A stretch of DNA of 64,000 nucleotides from Paenibacillus shirakamiensis (lineage in GTDB: Bacteria > Bacillota > Bacilli > Paenibacillales > Paenibacillaceae), in assembly GCF_017874255.1 (NCBI RefSeq), contig NZ_JAGGLD010000002.1:62001-126000 (forward strand). Direction: 5' to 3'. Position numbers and translations under genes: made by a program. The notes below the pieces were generated by a model. It saw only the letters and a program-made list of their open reading frames with translations. It was not told the DNA's origin and searched no databases. This document shows, in pieces, positions 43,817 through 54,556 of this stretch; the stretch's first letter is position 1; every line of letters starts with the position of its first letter.

Positions 43817-44932
43817 TCAGGCCTGCCGAGTTAATGGAAGCGATACCACAAATACAGTTCCTTCTCCTTTCATACTGTCTACAGAGATGGTTCCTCCATG
43901 GTTGCGAATGATGCGATAACTTACAGATAGACCAAGTCCCGTTCCTTGCTCTTTAGTTGTGAAAAAAGGGTCAAATAACTTACCAAGTAATGTCTTGTCC
44001 ATTCCATTTCCATTATCTTGAATGGAGATATTTACCCGATCTCCTTCTTGCTTAATTCCAAGTTCAATCATCCCCGCATAGTGAATGACACTCACTTCAT
44101 GAATAGCATCCATCGCGTTTTTGATTATGTTCAAGATAACCTGCTTAATCTGTTTGACATCAATAGATACATATAGATCTTCAGTTTGTTGATGAAGTCT
44201 CATCTCACATCCAATCATCAATGCTTCGCTCTCCGTAAGCAACATGGCATCTTTGAGTAATGAAGATACACTAACAATTGTCTTTTGCGGCGCCGTAGGT
44301 TTGGATGAATTAAGAAATTCATGAATAATATCGTTAGCCCGATCAATCTCCATTAAGATGATTCTTGCATATTCATCTTTGCCTAACTGAATCAAATGTG
44401 GCCGAAGTAATTGAATAAAACCCCTTATCGCCGTGAGAGGATTGCGAATCTCATGTGCAATAGCAGCAGAAATTTTACCTAACATAGCCAATTTGTCATT
44501 TTGATAAGCGGTCTGTTCAATCTGCTTATAGTCCGACACGTCTTTCACACTAAGAAGGAAGTCTCCCTCCATCTGGTCTCCATAGACTACGGATATTAGC
44601 CAATGTCTTCCATACTCATCAATTAGTTCATGGTATTTGCGGCGGTGAAATATAGTCTCTCTATAGATTCGAGCAATCTTCTTTTGTTTGAAGCGACTGA
44701 GGTAGGGATGACGCATTAATTGAAGAAGATTACAACCAATTAAGGACTGACGAGGAAGTTCGAGGAGCTTGGCCATCTGTACGTTAATAAATGTCAGGAC
44801 ACCTTCACTATCAAAGAGAAGTATACCGCTGTCTAAATGTTGCAAGACATTCTCGTATTTATTTTTCACAAGCTGAGTCGACTGGAAGGCTTGGACAGAT
44901 TGCAGTAAAGTTTCTTGAAATTCACTCAACAA
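43817..44932 (-). CDS. PAS-domain sensor histidine kinase (sporulation-kinase type)
   Basis: 371 residues with no membrane span. PAS domain at about 25-140 (ILLFDSEGVLTFINVQMAKLLELP). H-box AIAHEIRNPLTAIRGF with phospho-acceptor His160. The ATPase domain has N-box IIKNAMDAI, G1 DNGNGMD and G2 GTGLGLSV. The architecture matches the orphan soluble kinases of Bacilli that feed the Spo0 phosphorelay (KinA/KinE-like). No response regulator gene is adjacent, which fits an orphan kinase. Its signal is unknown. Confidence 0.85.
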   Translation of the reverse strand: MLSEFQETLLQSVQAFQSTQLVKNKYENVLQHLDSGILLFDSEGVLTFINVQMAKLLELPRQSLIGCNLLQLMRHPYLSRFKQKKIARIYRETIFHRRKYHELIDEYGRHWLISVVYGDQMEGDFLLSVKDVSDYKQIEQTAYQNDKLAMLGKISAAIAHEIRNPLTAIRGFIQLLRPHLIQLGKDEYARIILMEIDRANDIIHEFLNSSKPTAPQKTIVSVSSLLKDAMLLTESEALMIGCEMRLHQQTEDLYVSIDVKQIKQVILNIIKNAMDAIHEVSVIHYAGMIELGIKQEGDRVNISIQDNGNGMDKTLLGKLFDPFFTTKEQGTGLGLSVSYRIIRNHGGTISVDSMKGEGTVFVVSLPLTRQA

Positions 44933-45295
44933 GTTGATCCCCCCCTTTTTTTATTAATGATGTAGCTGCCTTACCGACAAAATTCCATCATTTAACGAAA
45001 AAAGAATCCCATAAAACATCTGAAAGACTTCTCTTTCAGGGGTATCCTATAGTGCATGTTATGACCTCTCTATCCATGCCCATTATGCTGAATTGTGTAT
45101 GTAAAAATCGATCTCTAAGGTACAAAACACCTATGTTGTAATTTCTTTATATATATCGATACGCTATATATCAGACTGTCATATATCAGACTGATAAAGC
45201 TCTGATTTCATCATATTAATTATGGTAAAAATCGTCAATCAGAGAAACTGTCGAAATAGGAGGAATAATATCATTTTTTGTATAATAGGTATCAA
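44933..45295. other. Intergenic region upstream of the histidine kinase
   Basis: About 360 AT-rich bases. It contains a 7-bp hairpin (CTGAAAG..CTTTCAG, 45021-45040) and a 13-base direct repeat ATATATCAGACTG at 45166-45178 and 45181-45193. The repeats could bind a regulator of the kinase gene. No ORF with a ribosome site is seen. Confidence 0.4.
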
Positions 45296-45323
45296 TAAAA
45301 AAAAGGCCTCCACTTAAGGAGGC
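45296..45323 (-). terminator. Terminator after the 141-residue protein gene
   Basis: GCCTCC and GGAGGC stem with a six-base loop, then TTTTTTTT on the minus strand. It overlaps the gene's last base. Confidence 0.8.
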
Positions 45324-45748
45324 TATCTGGTTGTTCCACGGCTATTTTTAAGGAGGAGCTTGGTACGACGTTGACTCATTACAGCGAGTCTGCGCTTCAG
45401 TTCGCTTTCCCATTTTTCATCCTTAATATGTTTGGCTACAGCTAGTAGGTCTAAGGACATATCAATTTGATTCTGAATAATATCTAAAGGTTCTTCACTT
45501 TCATCATTCACGCAGTTTCCAAAGATGGATTCTTCATCTTCCATTATGAAATCTTGGAAGTCAATCTCAGAAGCTCCATCATCATGAGCATATTCTGCAA
45601 GGATCTCGTACTCATTTTCTACTTTATAATGAACCTCTACCCGATGGCACACAGGGCAGAATAACAAGGGAACATTATGGACTTGCGTACGATAATGTTT
45701 TAATGTTCCTTTCGTCCCAACCATACTTGCTCCACAACAAAAACTCAT
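45323..45748 (-). CDS. Conserved-looking hypothetical protein with an N-terminal zinc-knuckle-like region
   Basis: 141 residues. It starts MSFCCGASM, and a CPVCHRVEVHYK follows at about 33, giving four Cys and His suited to one zinc site. The centre is acidic (EIDFQDFIMEDEESIFG), and the C-terminal third is a basic helix (ELKRRLAVMSQRRTKLLLKN). It resembles short Bacillus proteins with a CC..CxxC start (YgiT/YokU-like zinc fingers), but I cannot name it. It stands alone with its own terminator. Confidence 0.6.
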   Translation of the reverse strand: MSFCCGASMVGTKGTLKHYRTQVHNVPLLFCPVCHRVEVHYKVENEYEILAEYAHDDGASEIDFQDFIMEDEESIFGNCVNDESEEPLDIIQNQIDMSLDLLAVAKHIKDEKWESELKRRLAVMSQRRTKLLLKNSRGTTR

Positions 45749-45901
45749 TCCCCATCACCTTCCCTATTCGGCTCGTTGTCTAAGAATATTAGTTGCTGAT
45801 TTTCTATAACTTATTCGCTCACTTGACTGTAAATTCCTGTGCTTACGTTGAATTTCAAGCCCAAAATATTAAGAATAAGACCGAAGTCCTGGATAAGGGA
45901 T

Positions 45902-45944
45902 AAAAAGCCCCCTAAAGGTAATTGATCACCTTGAGGGGGCTTTC
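45902..45944 (-). terminator. Terminator after the peroxiredoxin gene
   Basis: AAAGCCCCCT..AGGT with ACCT..AGGGGGCTTT makes a long stem. On the minus strand it ends in T's. Confidence 0.8.
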
Positions 45945-45966
45945 CAGACAGAGCACAATGAGTGAA

Positions 45967-46512
45967 TTAACCGTTAAGGGTTTTGTCGCCTGGCTTCCAA
46001 TTCATTGCGCATAATCCGCCAGATTGAAGAGCTTGAAGCACACGAAGTGTTTCTTCAACGCTACGTCCAACGTCATTATGGTTAACAACTTGGTATTTGA
46101 GTTCGCCTTCTGGATCGATAATGAACAATCCACGAAGAGCAATACCTTCCTCTTCAATAAGAATGCCGTAATCACGAGCAACACTCTTCGTAATATCAGC
46201 AGCTAGAGGGAAGTTCAATTGGCCAAGACCATTGCTATCCTTAGGTGTGTTAATCCAAGCTTTGTGGCTGTGCACGGAATCCGTACTAGCACCCAGTACT
46301 TCTGTATCCAATGCTTTGAATTGATTGTAAGCATCACTCAAAGCTGTAATTTCAGTCGGGCATACAAATGTGAAATCTAGCGGATAAAAGAATAATACTA
46401 ACCATTTACCACGATAATCGGACAATGAAGCATGTCCAAATTTTTGGCCGTCTCCAGAGACAGTCTCCATACTGAAATCTGGTGCGGGTCTTCCTACCAA
46501 ACGTTCTGCCAT
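45967..46512 (-). CDS. 2-Cys peroxiredoxin (AhpC/Prx1 type)
   Basis: 181 residues from ATG with GGAGGATT in front. A longer frame exists but has no site. The thioredoxin-like domain has the peroxidatic Cys51 in DFTFVCPTEI and the resolving Cys168 in GGLCAMNWKPG, so it is a typical 2-Cys enzyme that reduces H2O2 and organic peroxides. FYPLDFTFVCP is intact. No ahpF is adjacent, so it probably uses thioredoxin. Confidence 0.92.
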   Translation of the reverse strand: MAERLVGRPAPDFSMETVSGDGQKFGHASLSDYRGKWLVLFFYPLDFTFVCPTEITALSDAYNQFKALDTEVLGASTDSVHSHKAWINTPKDSNGLGQLNFPLAADITKSVARDYGILIEEEGIALRGLFIIDPEGELKYQVVNHNDVGRSVEETLRVLQALQSGGLCAMNWKPGDKTLNG

Positions 46513-46684
46513 TTTGAATAATCCTCCTTTAGAATATGTAAGAGAACGAGCCAATAGGCTGCCTTCTCTAATCTGAATAAGTGTCGAAATCACAATTAAA
46601 ATGGTATCATCTCGCACACTTCAAAGTCAAGATTATATTGATTTCTTTTTTATAATTATTATAATTAAGAATTTTCTATTACAT

Positions 46685-47764
46685 TTATTTTTTGATGGCT
46701 GCTACAATTAATTCGCCCATAGCTGTTGTGCTAATGGCTTGACTCTTATCAACTGCAATGTCTCCTGTCCGGTGACCTGCATCCAGCACTTCAGCTACCG
46801 CTGCTTCAATGGCATCGGCTGCATCTGCATAACCAAACGTTAACCGGAACATGAGAGCCAAGGAAAGGATAGTCGCGATTGGATTGGCCACGTTTTGGCC
46901 TGCGATGTCAGGAGCAGATCCATGTACCGGCTCATAAAGTCCAAAACTACCTTCACCCATGGAAGCGGAGGATAACATTCCAATTGAACCGGTTAGCATG
47001 GCTGCTTCATCACTCAGAATATCTCCGAACATATTCTCTGTTACTATGACGTCGAAGCTCGAAGGTCTTCTCAGTAACTGCATAGCACAATTGTCTACTA
47101 GGACATGCTCAAGTTCAACATCGGGATAATCCGGAGCAATACGAATGACTACCTCTCTCCAAAGTCTTGAAGATTCAAGCACATTCGCTTTATCTACGGA
47201 AGCTAATTTCTTACGGCGCTTCTGGGCAATTTCAAAGGCTTGACGAACAATTCGCTCAATTTCTGTTTCATTATAAGCACATGTATCCACTGCTTCTTGC
47301 CCAAACTCTGTATCTCGGCGGAATTTCTCACCGAAGTAAATTCCGCCTGTAAGCTCTCGAACGACCATAAGATCTGTACCTTCTAGAACCTCAGGCTTTA
47401 ATGTAGAGGCATCTTTCAGACAATCAAACACTACGGCAGGACGCAAGTTAGAGAAAAGACCTAGTGCTTTCCGAATACCTAGCAAGCCCGTTTCTGGACG
47501 TAAATCTGCTGAATTGCTATCCCATTTCGGTCCGCCCACTGCGCCTAGCAGAACCGCATCCGATTTTTTACAAATTTCTAATGTTTCCTCTGGTAAGGGT
47601 GTACCTTTCTCGTCTATCGCAACGCCTCCGAACAAAGCATGTTCTGTCTCGAAGCGATATCCGAACAACTCTTCTGTGCGTTTCAATACTTTCTCCGCTT
47701 CAGCAACAACTTCCGGTCCGATTCCATCTCCAGCAATAACTGCAATTTTTTTGATCTCTGACAT
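46685..47764 (-). CDS. leuB: 3-isopropylmalate dehydrogenase
   Basis: 359 residues. NAD-dependent oxidative decarboxylation of 3-isopropylmalate in leucine synthesis. Conserved: [38 protein letters not shown]-like [43 protein letters not shown] in blocks, and [18 protein letters not shown]. It is separated from leuA by 189 bases with a terminator-like hairpin. leuC and leuD are not in the window. Confidence 0.95.
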   Translation of the reverse strand: MSEIKKIAVIAGDGIGPEVVAEAEKVLKRTEELFGYRFETEHALFGGVAIDEKGTPLPEETLEICKKSDAVLLGAVGGPKWDSNSADLRPETGLLGIRKALGLFSNLRPAVVFDCLKDASTLKPEVLEGTDLMVVRELTGGIYFGEKFRRDTEFGQEAVDTCAYNETEIERIVRQAFEIAQKRRKKLASVDKANVLESSRLWREVVIRIAPDYPDVELEHVLVDNCAMQLLRRPSSFDVIVTENMFGDILSDEAAMLTGSIGMLSSASMGEGSFGLYEPVHGSAPDIAGQNVANPIATILSLALMFRLTFGYADAADAIEAAVAEVLDAGHRTGDIAVDKSQAISTTAMGELIVAAIKK

Positions 47765-47901
47765 ATATAATCCGCTCCTTTAAATTCATTCTTGGTAACC
47801 GATAAACACTCTCACTCAGTTGTAACACATGTGTCATACATAAGACCAAGATATAGAAGCTATCAGTTTAATAGTTTTTGCCTATATACAAAATAGTTAA
47901 C

Positions 47902-47933
47902 AAAAAAAAGACACTCTGGTTTCATCCAGAATG
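47902..47933 (-). terminator. Terminator-like hairpin between leuA and leuB
   Basis: CATTCTGG pairs with CCAGAGTG (one G-U) on the minus strand, then TTTTTTTT. This would reduce leuB expression from the ilv-leu promoter. Confidence 0.7.
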
Positions 47934-47953
47934 CCCTTGAGTTTTAACCCGCT

Positions 47954-49480
47954 TTATACTTTCGATAAAGAATCACGTTTATCCGAGAGACGGTTAAGCG
48001 CATCCACATAAGCTCTAGCACTTGCTTCAAGGATATCAGTACTCACTCCACGACCTTGAACAGAAATGTCCTGCTGAGTTAGAACAACATGCACTTCCCC
48101 TTGAGCATCTTTACCATGACTAATGGATTTAATCGAATAATCGGACAATTCCACATCTTCTTGGGAAACTTTATCGATAGCATTATAGATTGCATCTACA
48201 GAACCATTTCCTTCTGCTTCTTCGTTCACGGTACCGCGTCCTTGAACCTGCACTCTTACTTTGGCAGTCGGTGTAGATTCATTTCCATAAGATACGAAGA
48301 GAGTCTCCAAGTGATAGACTTCTGGAGTATCCAGTAATTTTTCATCCAAAATTGCTGAGATATCCTCGTCTGTAACGTCTTTCTTCTTATCAGCCAAAAT
48401 TTTAAATGCATTAAAAGCTTCGTTCAACCGCTCATCTTCTACTACGTAACCCAGATCCACTAATTTCTCTCTAAAAGCATGTCTTCCTGAATGCTTACCC
48501 AGTACAAGCTTACTTTCTTTGAGTCCGATCGTCTCGGGTGTCATAATTTCATATGTGCTTTTCTCTTTCAGCATACCATCTTGATGGATTCCCGATTCAT
48601 GAGCAAATGCGTTAGCACCTACAATTGCTTTATTGCCTGGAACTACCATGCCTGTCAGACGGCTAACCAAACGACTTGTGCGGGCAATCTCAGATAATTG
48701 AAGAGAGGTCTTCGCACCAAAGAAATCTTGACGCGTCTCTAAAGCGAGGGCTACCTCTTCAAGCGCTGTGTTCCCGGCACGCTCGCCGATACCATTAATT
48801 GTTCCTTCGATCTGGTCAGCCCCGTTCAAGATTGCCGCCAAAGCATTCACTGTAGCCATACCTAGATCATCATGGCAGTGGGCGCTGAGCTGTACCTTTT
48901 CAATTCCATGAACACGCTCTTTGAGCGTTTTAAAAATTTCCCCATATTCATAAGGACTCAAATAACCGACAGTATCGGGGATATTAACTACAGATGCACC
49001 TTCTTGAATGGCCATTTCGGTCATTTCTATTAGAAAATCCATTTCCGTGCGCCCCGCATCCTCAGCAGAGAATTCAATACTTGAGAAGTATTTCGAAGCA
49101 TAGCGCAGCGCTTCTCTTGCTGTGTCCAGCACCTGCGCCTTATCCATTCTTAGCTTGTGTTGTCTATGAATAGGGGAGGTAGCCAAGAAAATATGGATTC
49201 TTGGATCTTCCGCTCCCTTTAGAGCTTCACGTACAGCATCGATATCTTGTGTTCTAGAGCGAGAAAGTCCGATTACACTTGCATTCTTCACGGCACGTGC
49301 AACGGCATTTACTGCGGCTAGATCGCCTGGAGAAGCTGCTGGAAATCCCGCTTCGATTCGATCTACGCCCAGCTTCTCAAGCTGATAGGCGATCTTCACT
49401 TTTTCTCTAGTATTCAGGTTGACGCCGGGAGATTGCTCTCCGTCCCGAAGCGTGGTGTCGAATACATAAATCTTTCGCAT
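47954..49480 (-). CDS. leuA: 2-isopropylmalate synthase
   Basis: 508 residues from the ATG preceded by AGGAGGTG; a longer frame begins at 49531. First committed step of leucine synthesis: condenses acetyl-CoA with 2-ketoisovalerate. FDTTLRDGEQSPGVNL (catalytic metal site), SAHCHDDLGMATVNALAA, NGIGERAGNTALEEV and the C-terminal LeuA allosteric domain (about 390-500) are all present. A 8-bp hairpin (49530-49560) lies before it. Confidence 0.95.
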   Translation of the reverse strand: MRKIYVFDTTLRDGEQSPGVNLNTREKVKIAYQLEKLGVDRIEAGFPAASPGDLAAVNAVARAVKNASVIGLSRSRTQDIDAVREALKGAEDPRIHIFLATSPIHRQHKLRMDKAQVLDTAREALRYASKYFSSIEFSAEDAGRTEMDFLIEMTEMAIQEGASVVNIPDTVGYLSPYEYGEIFKTLKERVHGIEKVQLSAHCHDDLGMATVNALAAILNGADQIEGTINGIGERAGNTALEEVALALETRQDFFGAKTSLQLSEIARTSRLVSRLTGMVVPGNKAIVGANAFAHESGIHQDGMLKEKSTYEIMTPETIGLKESKLVLGKHSGRHAFREKLVDLGYVVEDERLNEAFNAFKILADKKKDVTDEDISAILDEKLLDTPEVYHLETLFVSYGNESTPTAKVRVQVQGRGTVNEEAEGNGSVDAIYNAIDKVSQEDVELSDYSIKSISHGKDAQGEVHVVLTQQDISVQGRGVSTDILEASARAYVDALNRLSDKRDSLSKV

Positions 49481-49529
49481 ACCTGCACCTCCTGATAAGT
49501 TCATGAATAGGTGTTCCATAAAAGCACTC

Positions 49530-49560
49530 AATGCGGCTCACGCTGATGCACGGCCGCATT
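49530..49560 (-). other. Stem-loop between ilvC and leuA
   Basis: AATGCGGC and GCCGCATT, an 8-bp stem with a partly paired 15-base interior, about 50 bases before the leuA start. Confidence 0.55.
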
Positions 49561-49650
49561 GAATTACTAACACTATGATTCTTTATTTCCCCACCGTCTT
49601 AAAGTGAAGACCTGTAACGCAATCATCAGAAGACGTATATATAAGTTATA

Positions 49651-50688
<1,038 letters not shown>

Positions 50689-50742
50689 TTATGGTATTCT
50701 CGCTTCCCAAAAGCTCTCGCCGGTTGATCAAACCCTCCACAT

Positions 50743-50806
50743 AATGAATGGGTGTATCAAAGGACCTTCATATCGGCGTATAGATCCTCTCACACCCCCA
50801 TTCATT
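50743..50806 (-). other. Stem-loop between ilvN and ilvC
   Basis: AATGAATGGG(GG)TGT pairs with ACACCCATTCATT on the minus strand, enclosing about 37 bases. It lies 100 bases upstream of ilvC, with no T run, so it is not a simple terminator. Confidence 0.55.
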
Positions 50807-50842
50807 AAGGGGGCACCACTGAATTCATATCTATTCTAAAAT

Positions 50843-51328
50843 TTATGCGTTACCTCGTGTCATAGCCGTAACTCCAGTTCGTGCTAATTCCTTGATACCA
50901 TAAGGACTTAGCAGCTCAATCATGGCATCAATTTTCTCGGTATCTCCTACCACTTGTACCATAAGACTATGCGTTCCGATATCCACTACAGCAGCGCGGA
51001 AGGTCTCAACCAGCCCCATAATTTCGGGCCTTTCCGTAGGCTCTGCCTTAACTTTAATCAATGCAAGCTCTCTAGCTACCATTGGTTTGGCGCTCAAATC
51101 AACGACCTTAATTACGTCAATCAATTTATAGAGCTGCTTCTCAATTTGTTCAAGTGTTTTGTCATCGCCTTGAGTAACAATGACCATACGGGAAAGTCCT
51201 TTTTCTTCAGATTGCCCGACCGTAATGCTCTCAATATTAAATCCTCTTCGTCCAAAAAGTCCCGATACTCGTTGCAATACACCCGGCTGGTCATTAACTA
51301 ATACGGAAATGGAATGGCTTTTTATCAT
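50843..51328 (-). CDS. ilvN: Acetolactate synthase small (regulatory) subunit
   Basis: 161 residues. N-terminal ACT domain (about 5-75, with VLVNDQPGVLQRVSGLFGRRGFNIESITVG in family pattern) and a C-terminal second ACT-like domain. It binds valine for feedback inhibition and stabilises the large subunit. It starts one base inside the ilvB stop (TAATG), so the two are translationally coupled. Confidence 0.95.
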   Translation of the reverse strand: MIKSHSISVLVNDQPGVLQRVSGLFGRRGFNIESITVGQSEEKGLSRMVIVTQGDDKTLEQIEKQLYKLIDVIKVVDLSAKPMVARELALIKVKAEPTERPEIMGLVETFRAAVVDIGTHSLMVQVVGDTEKIDAMIELLSPYGIKELARTGVTAMTRGNA

Positions 51329-53073
51329 TATTCACTATCCCCCATCAACATTTGATCAATGGCGGAACCCTGTGTAACCATCGGATATACATTTTCGTGT
51401 TTGCGAACCACGAACTCGACCAATACAGGACCCGGCGTCTCCAAAGCCTCCTGCCAAACTTTTTTGGCATCTTCCTTATTCGAGGCTCGTAGACCTTTCA
51501 CGCCATATGCCTCAGCCAATTTGACAAAGTCTGGGCTTCCCGACAAATCGATATGACTATAACGATTCTCATAGATCAGTTCTTGCCACTGACGTACCAT
51601 GCCGAGCACTTGATTGTTAAGGACTACGATTTTGACCGGAATTTGATTAATTGCACAAATGGCTAGCTCTTGGGAACACATCTGCATTCCGCCGTCTCCA
51701 TTAATTGAGATGACCAATCGTTCCGGGAAAGCCATCTGAGCACCAATCGCAGATGGGAATCCGAATCCCATAGTTCCAAGTCCCCCTGATGTAATCCATG
51801 ATCGAGGCTGATTGAATTTGTAGTACTGAGCTGCCCACATCTGATGCTGGCCCACGTCCGTAGTCACAATCGCTTGACCATGTGTCGTCTCGTTCAAGTG
51901 TTCTACAACCCATTGCGGCTTCAATTCTTCATCTGAATCAATATATTTCAAAGGTTTTTCTTTTTTCCAAGTAGCAACGGTCTCTCTCCAAGCATCGGCT
52001 TTTGCTGCATATACTGGATTTTGATTCAACTGTTCAAGCACTGTCTTCGCATCCCCAACGATAGGAATATCCGCTGGCACGTTCTTACCGATTTCCGCAG
52101 GGTCGATATCAATGTGTACAATTTTAGCAAGGGGGGCAAAACCACCAAGAGCACCTGTGACCCGATCATCAAATCTAGCTCCAATATTAATGAGTAAGTC
52201 CGCTTGTTGAATCCCGTTGTTGGCGGTAAAGGTTCCATGCATACCTGGCATACCCATCCATAGCTCATGACCACTTGGGAAAGCTCCGAGAGCCAACAAT
52301 GTAGTCGTTATTGGGATGCCTGATTGGGTGACAAATTCGTAGAGAGCTTCATGCCCACCTGAGTAAATCACACCGCCTCCTGCAAGAATGACTGGACGCT
52401 CAGCTTCCCGAATAGCTGTCTGCAGACGATCAAGTTGAAGTCGATTAGGTACAACCGTAGGATTATAGCCGCGAAGGTCAATCGTCTCATGCGGATTAAA
52501 TAACGCTTTCGCTGCAGATACATCCTTAGGTATATCAATCAATACCGGCCCTTTACGCCCCGTGTTAGCGATGTGGAATGCCTCGTGAATGACACGCGGT
52601 AAATCCTCAACATCACGAACCAGATAACTGTGTTTCGTAATCGGCATGGTGATTCCCGTAATATCTGCTTCTTGGAAAGCATCCGTGCCGATGAGCGTAG
52701 TTGCAACATTCCCGGTAATTACGACTAACGGAACGGAGTCCATATATGCGGTAGCAATACCTGTAACTAGGTTGGTGGCTCCTGGCCCTGAAGTAGCAAT
52801 ACATACTCCCACTTTGCCGCTAGCCCTTGCATATCCGTCTGCTGCATGGATCGCACCTTGTTCATGCCTTGTCAGGAGATGCTTGAAATCCTTAAATCCG
52901 TAAAGGGCGTCGTAGATATACAGAACAGCTCCACCCGGATATCCAAAGACGCAATCTACACCTTCTAAAAGTAAGCTTCTCAGCAAAATATCAGAACCTG
53001 AGATTACTTCGGGTTTACTCCATTTCTCAATCAATTCATCTGTAGTCCGTACTCCTGGAATATGAGCGTTCAT
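51328..53073 (-). CDS. ilvB: Acetolactate synthase large (catalytic) subunit
   Basis: 581 residues. ThDP- and FAD-dependent. DCVFGYPGGAVLYIYDAL and LTRHEQGAIHAADGYARA (catalytic Glu) at the N-terminus, GDGGMQMCSQELAICAINQIPVKIVVLNN in parts as the ThDP motif at about 445, and MVTQGSAIDQM near the end. Makes acetolactate from two pyruvates. First gene of the ilv-leu block, following a Leu T-box. Confidence 0.96.
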   Translation of the reverse strand: MNAHIPGVRTTDELIEKWSKPEVISGSDILLRSLLLEGVDCVFGYPGGAVLYIYDALYGFKDFKHLLTRHEQGAIHAADGYARASGKVGVCIATSGPGATNLVTGIATAYMDSVPLVVITGNVATTLIGTDAFQEADITGITMPITKHSYLVRDVEDLPRVIHEAFHIANTGRKGPVLIDIPKDVSAAKALFNPHETIDLRGYNPTVVPNRLQLDRLQTAIREAERPVILAGGGVIYSGGHEALYEFVTQSGIPITTTLLALGAFPSGHELWMGMPGMHGTFTANNGIQQADLLINIGARFDDRVTGALGGFAPLAKIVHIDIDPAEIGKNVPADIPIVGDAKTVLEQLNQNPVYAAKADAWRETVATWKKEKPLKYIDSDEELKPQWVVEHLNETTHGQAIVTTDVGQHQMWAAQYYKFNQPRSWITSGGLGTMGFGFPSAIGAQMAFPERLVISINGDGGMQMCSQELAICAINQIPVKIVVLNNQVLGMVRQWQELIYENRYSHIDLSGSPDFVKLAEAYGVKGLRASNKEDAKKVWQEALETPGPVLVEFVVRKHENVYPMVTQGSAIDQMLMGDSE

Positions 53074-53109
53074 TAGTCATCCTCCTCTCAAAAGTTGCCT
53101 TGCCAACTT

Positions 53110-53480
53110 ACAACAAAAAAACCTCTCGTCTCTCCAAACAGACATGATCTGCTTAGAGGGACGAAAGGTTATCGCTTCCGTGGTACCACCCATGTTTACC
53201 CAGAACTTCACAGTACTGAGCCTTATCGAGTAAGCAAAGACATCTTTTCTTACCCTAAGTCTGTAACGTAGACTGTACGATTCTCCCTAATACCCTTCTC
53301 TCCATCCAAACACTTGGAATGTAAAATCTAGAAAGAAAATTTTCAGGAGAACAGCTCCGAGGTGAGCTCGTATAAAGGGATATTGGTGGAGGTTACAGCT
53401 GATCCATCCACTCTCTGAACAATAGAGCCCTTAGCACTTCGTCCTCATCATAGCCGATCGCGTTATCGCGTTAAAATGTT
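53110..53480 (-). promoter_or_regulatory. T-box leader of ilv-leu (specifier CTC, Leu)
   Basis: The T-box GGGTGGTACCACGG on the transcript (rc of about 53179-53192) is followed by the terminator stem (CTCTCGTCTCTCC arm against GAGGG..) and a T7 run (about 53115-53160). Specifier reads GAG-CTC-ACCTCGGAGC, with CTC at 53364-53366 (leucine). When tRNA-Leu is uncharged, the antiterminator forms and ilvB onward is transcribed. Confidence 0.9.
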
Positions 53481-53487
53481 TAGAAAC

Positions 53488-53517
53488 ATTATATGATCCA
53501 TTCAAGCGAATAGTCAA
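53488..53517 (-). promoter_or_regulatory. SigA promoter of the ilv-leu leader
   Basis: -35 TTGACT (53512-53517), 18-base spacer, -10 TATAAT (53488-53493) on the minus strand. Confidence 0.75.
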
Positions 53518-53618
53518 TACCCTTTATTTCGTATTTTTCTTTGGAACCCTTTTCTTCTATATCCATATGATGTAATACGTTGCCCACGATTATGTAGGGT
53601 AAGGAGGAATAGCCGCCT

Positions 53619-54080
53619 ATGATTCGCTATCGAAGACCCCGTCAAGATGACCCCGTAATCTATCGTCTGATCGAACAGGAACTGGTCCCCCACTCCCATT
53701 TATCTAAGGGAAGTCTGGATGCTGTCATCCGGGAATTACCTAAGCGCCTTACGCGTGGTGTGACACTTATAGGATCTCCTAACTATGAAGCAGATGCAGT
53801 TGCATTTGTACATTTCATGATTCATGGCGATCTTCTTTATATCGATATGATGGCCGTAGCCCCCGCAGAACAGCGCAAACGCTATGGAAAAACGCTCCTG
53901 TCACAAGCTGAGAGTTTTGCAACTTCCCGCGGGTGCAATCGGGCCAAAGTGATGGTAGATAAAGATAACAAACGTGCTAAAGTCTTTTATAAGAAGCTAG
54001 GCTATAAAACTACGAGATATGTCCCCATTTCTCTTTGTTATGAGATGGAGAAAACGTTACACACAAGATTCATACATTAA
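53619..54080 (+). CDS. GNAT-family N-acetyltransferase
   Basis: 153 residues. The GNAT acetyl-CoA region is MMAVAPAEQRKRYGKTLLSQAE (about 75-97), with the Q/R-x-x-G-x-G/A variant QRKRYG, then RAKVMVDKDNKRAKVFYKKLGYK. An N-terminal RPRQDDPVIYRLIEQEL is typical. Substrate unknown. GGAGGAAT ribosome site upstream. It runs convergently into the GYG-rich gene with only four bases between the stop codons. Confidence 0.75.
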   Translation: MIRYRRPRQDDPVIYRLIEQELVPHSHLSKGSLDAVIRELPKRLTRGVTLIGSPNYEADAVAFVHFMIHGDLLYIDMMAVAPAEQRKRYGKTLLSQAESFATSRGCNRAKVMVDKDNKRAKVFYKKLGYKTTRYVPISLCYEMEKTLHTRFIH

Positions 54081-54084
54081 TTCT

Positions 54085-54432
54085 TTAGAAAAATCCTCCA
54101 TTGTAGCCGCCATAGCCTGGGCCAATTCCGGGTCCATAACCACCATAGCCGCCACCGTATCCAGGTCCATAACCACCACCATAGCCACCACCGTAGCCGC
54201 CGAATCCACCACCAAAAGCATAAGGGGCAGTTCCGACTGCAAGCAAGTCAAACAATACCAATGGTATAATAGCCTTCGTCTGCACTTTTTTACCTTTAGT
54301 TCTTTCAAGAATAAGACGGTTACCGCTAATTTTTAGCAATTTCCCTGTTACTCTGCTTCCGTCCTTTTTATAAGCTACAATATGTTTGCCGACCAGCTTC
54401 AGAGCATCTTTTTTTACTGTAGATACGCTCAT
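54085..54432 (-). CDS. Protein with Sm/SH3-like N-terminus and a Gly-Tyr-rich tail
   Basis: 115 residues. The N-terminal about 55 residues (VGKHIVAYKKDGSRVTGKLLKISGNRLILE) have the strand pattern of an Sm/SH3-like beta barrel and are basic. A hydrophobic patch (IIPLVLFDLLAV) leads to a tail of about 40 residues, mostly Gly, Tyr and Pro (GGYGGGYGPGYGG). Such tails occur in spore coat and adhesive structural proteins. It may be a coat or exosporium component. No signal peptide. Function unassigned. Confidence 0.6.
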   Translation of the reverse strand: MSVSTVKKDALKLVGKHIVAYKKDGSRVTGKLLKISGNRLILERTKGKKVQTKAIIPLVLFDLLAVGTAPYAFGGGFGGYGGGYGGGYGPGYGGGYGGYGPGIGPGYGGYNGGFF

Positions 54433-54508
54433 TATTTCCCCTCCTCCCTATGTTCTCCTCAATGTATGCCCCAAGCGCTGGCCTCGCTTGTATCTTTGTC
54501 CTACACAA

Positions 54509-54540
54509 CGAAAACAGGCGTCCCCGAAGGGACGCCTGAT
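54509..54540 (-). terminator. Terminator of infC-rpmI-rplT
   Basis: CAGGCGTCCC with GGGACGCCTG and a tetraloop, followed by TTTTCGTT on the minus strand. Confidence 0.85.
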
Positions 54541-54556
54541 CTCTATTCGTATTGAC

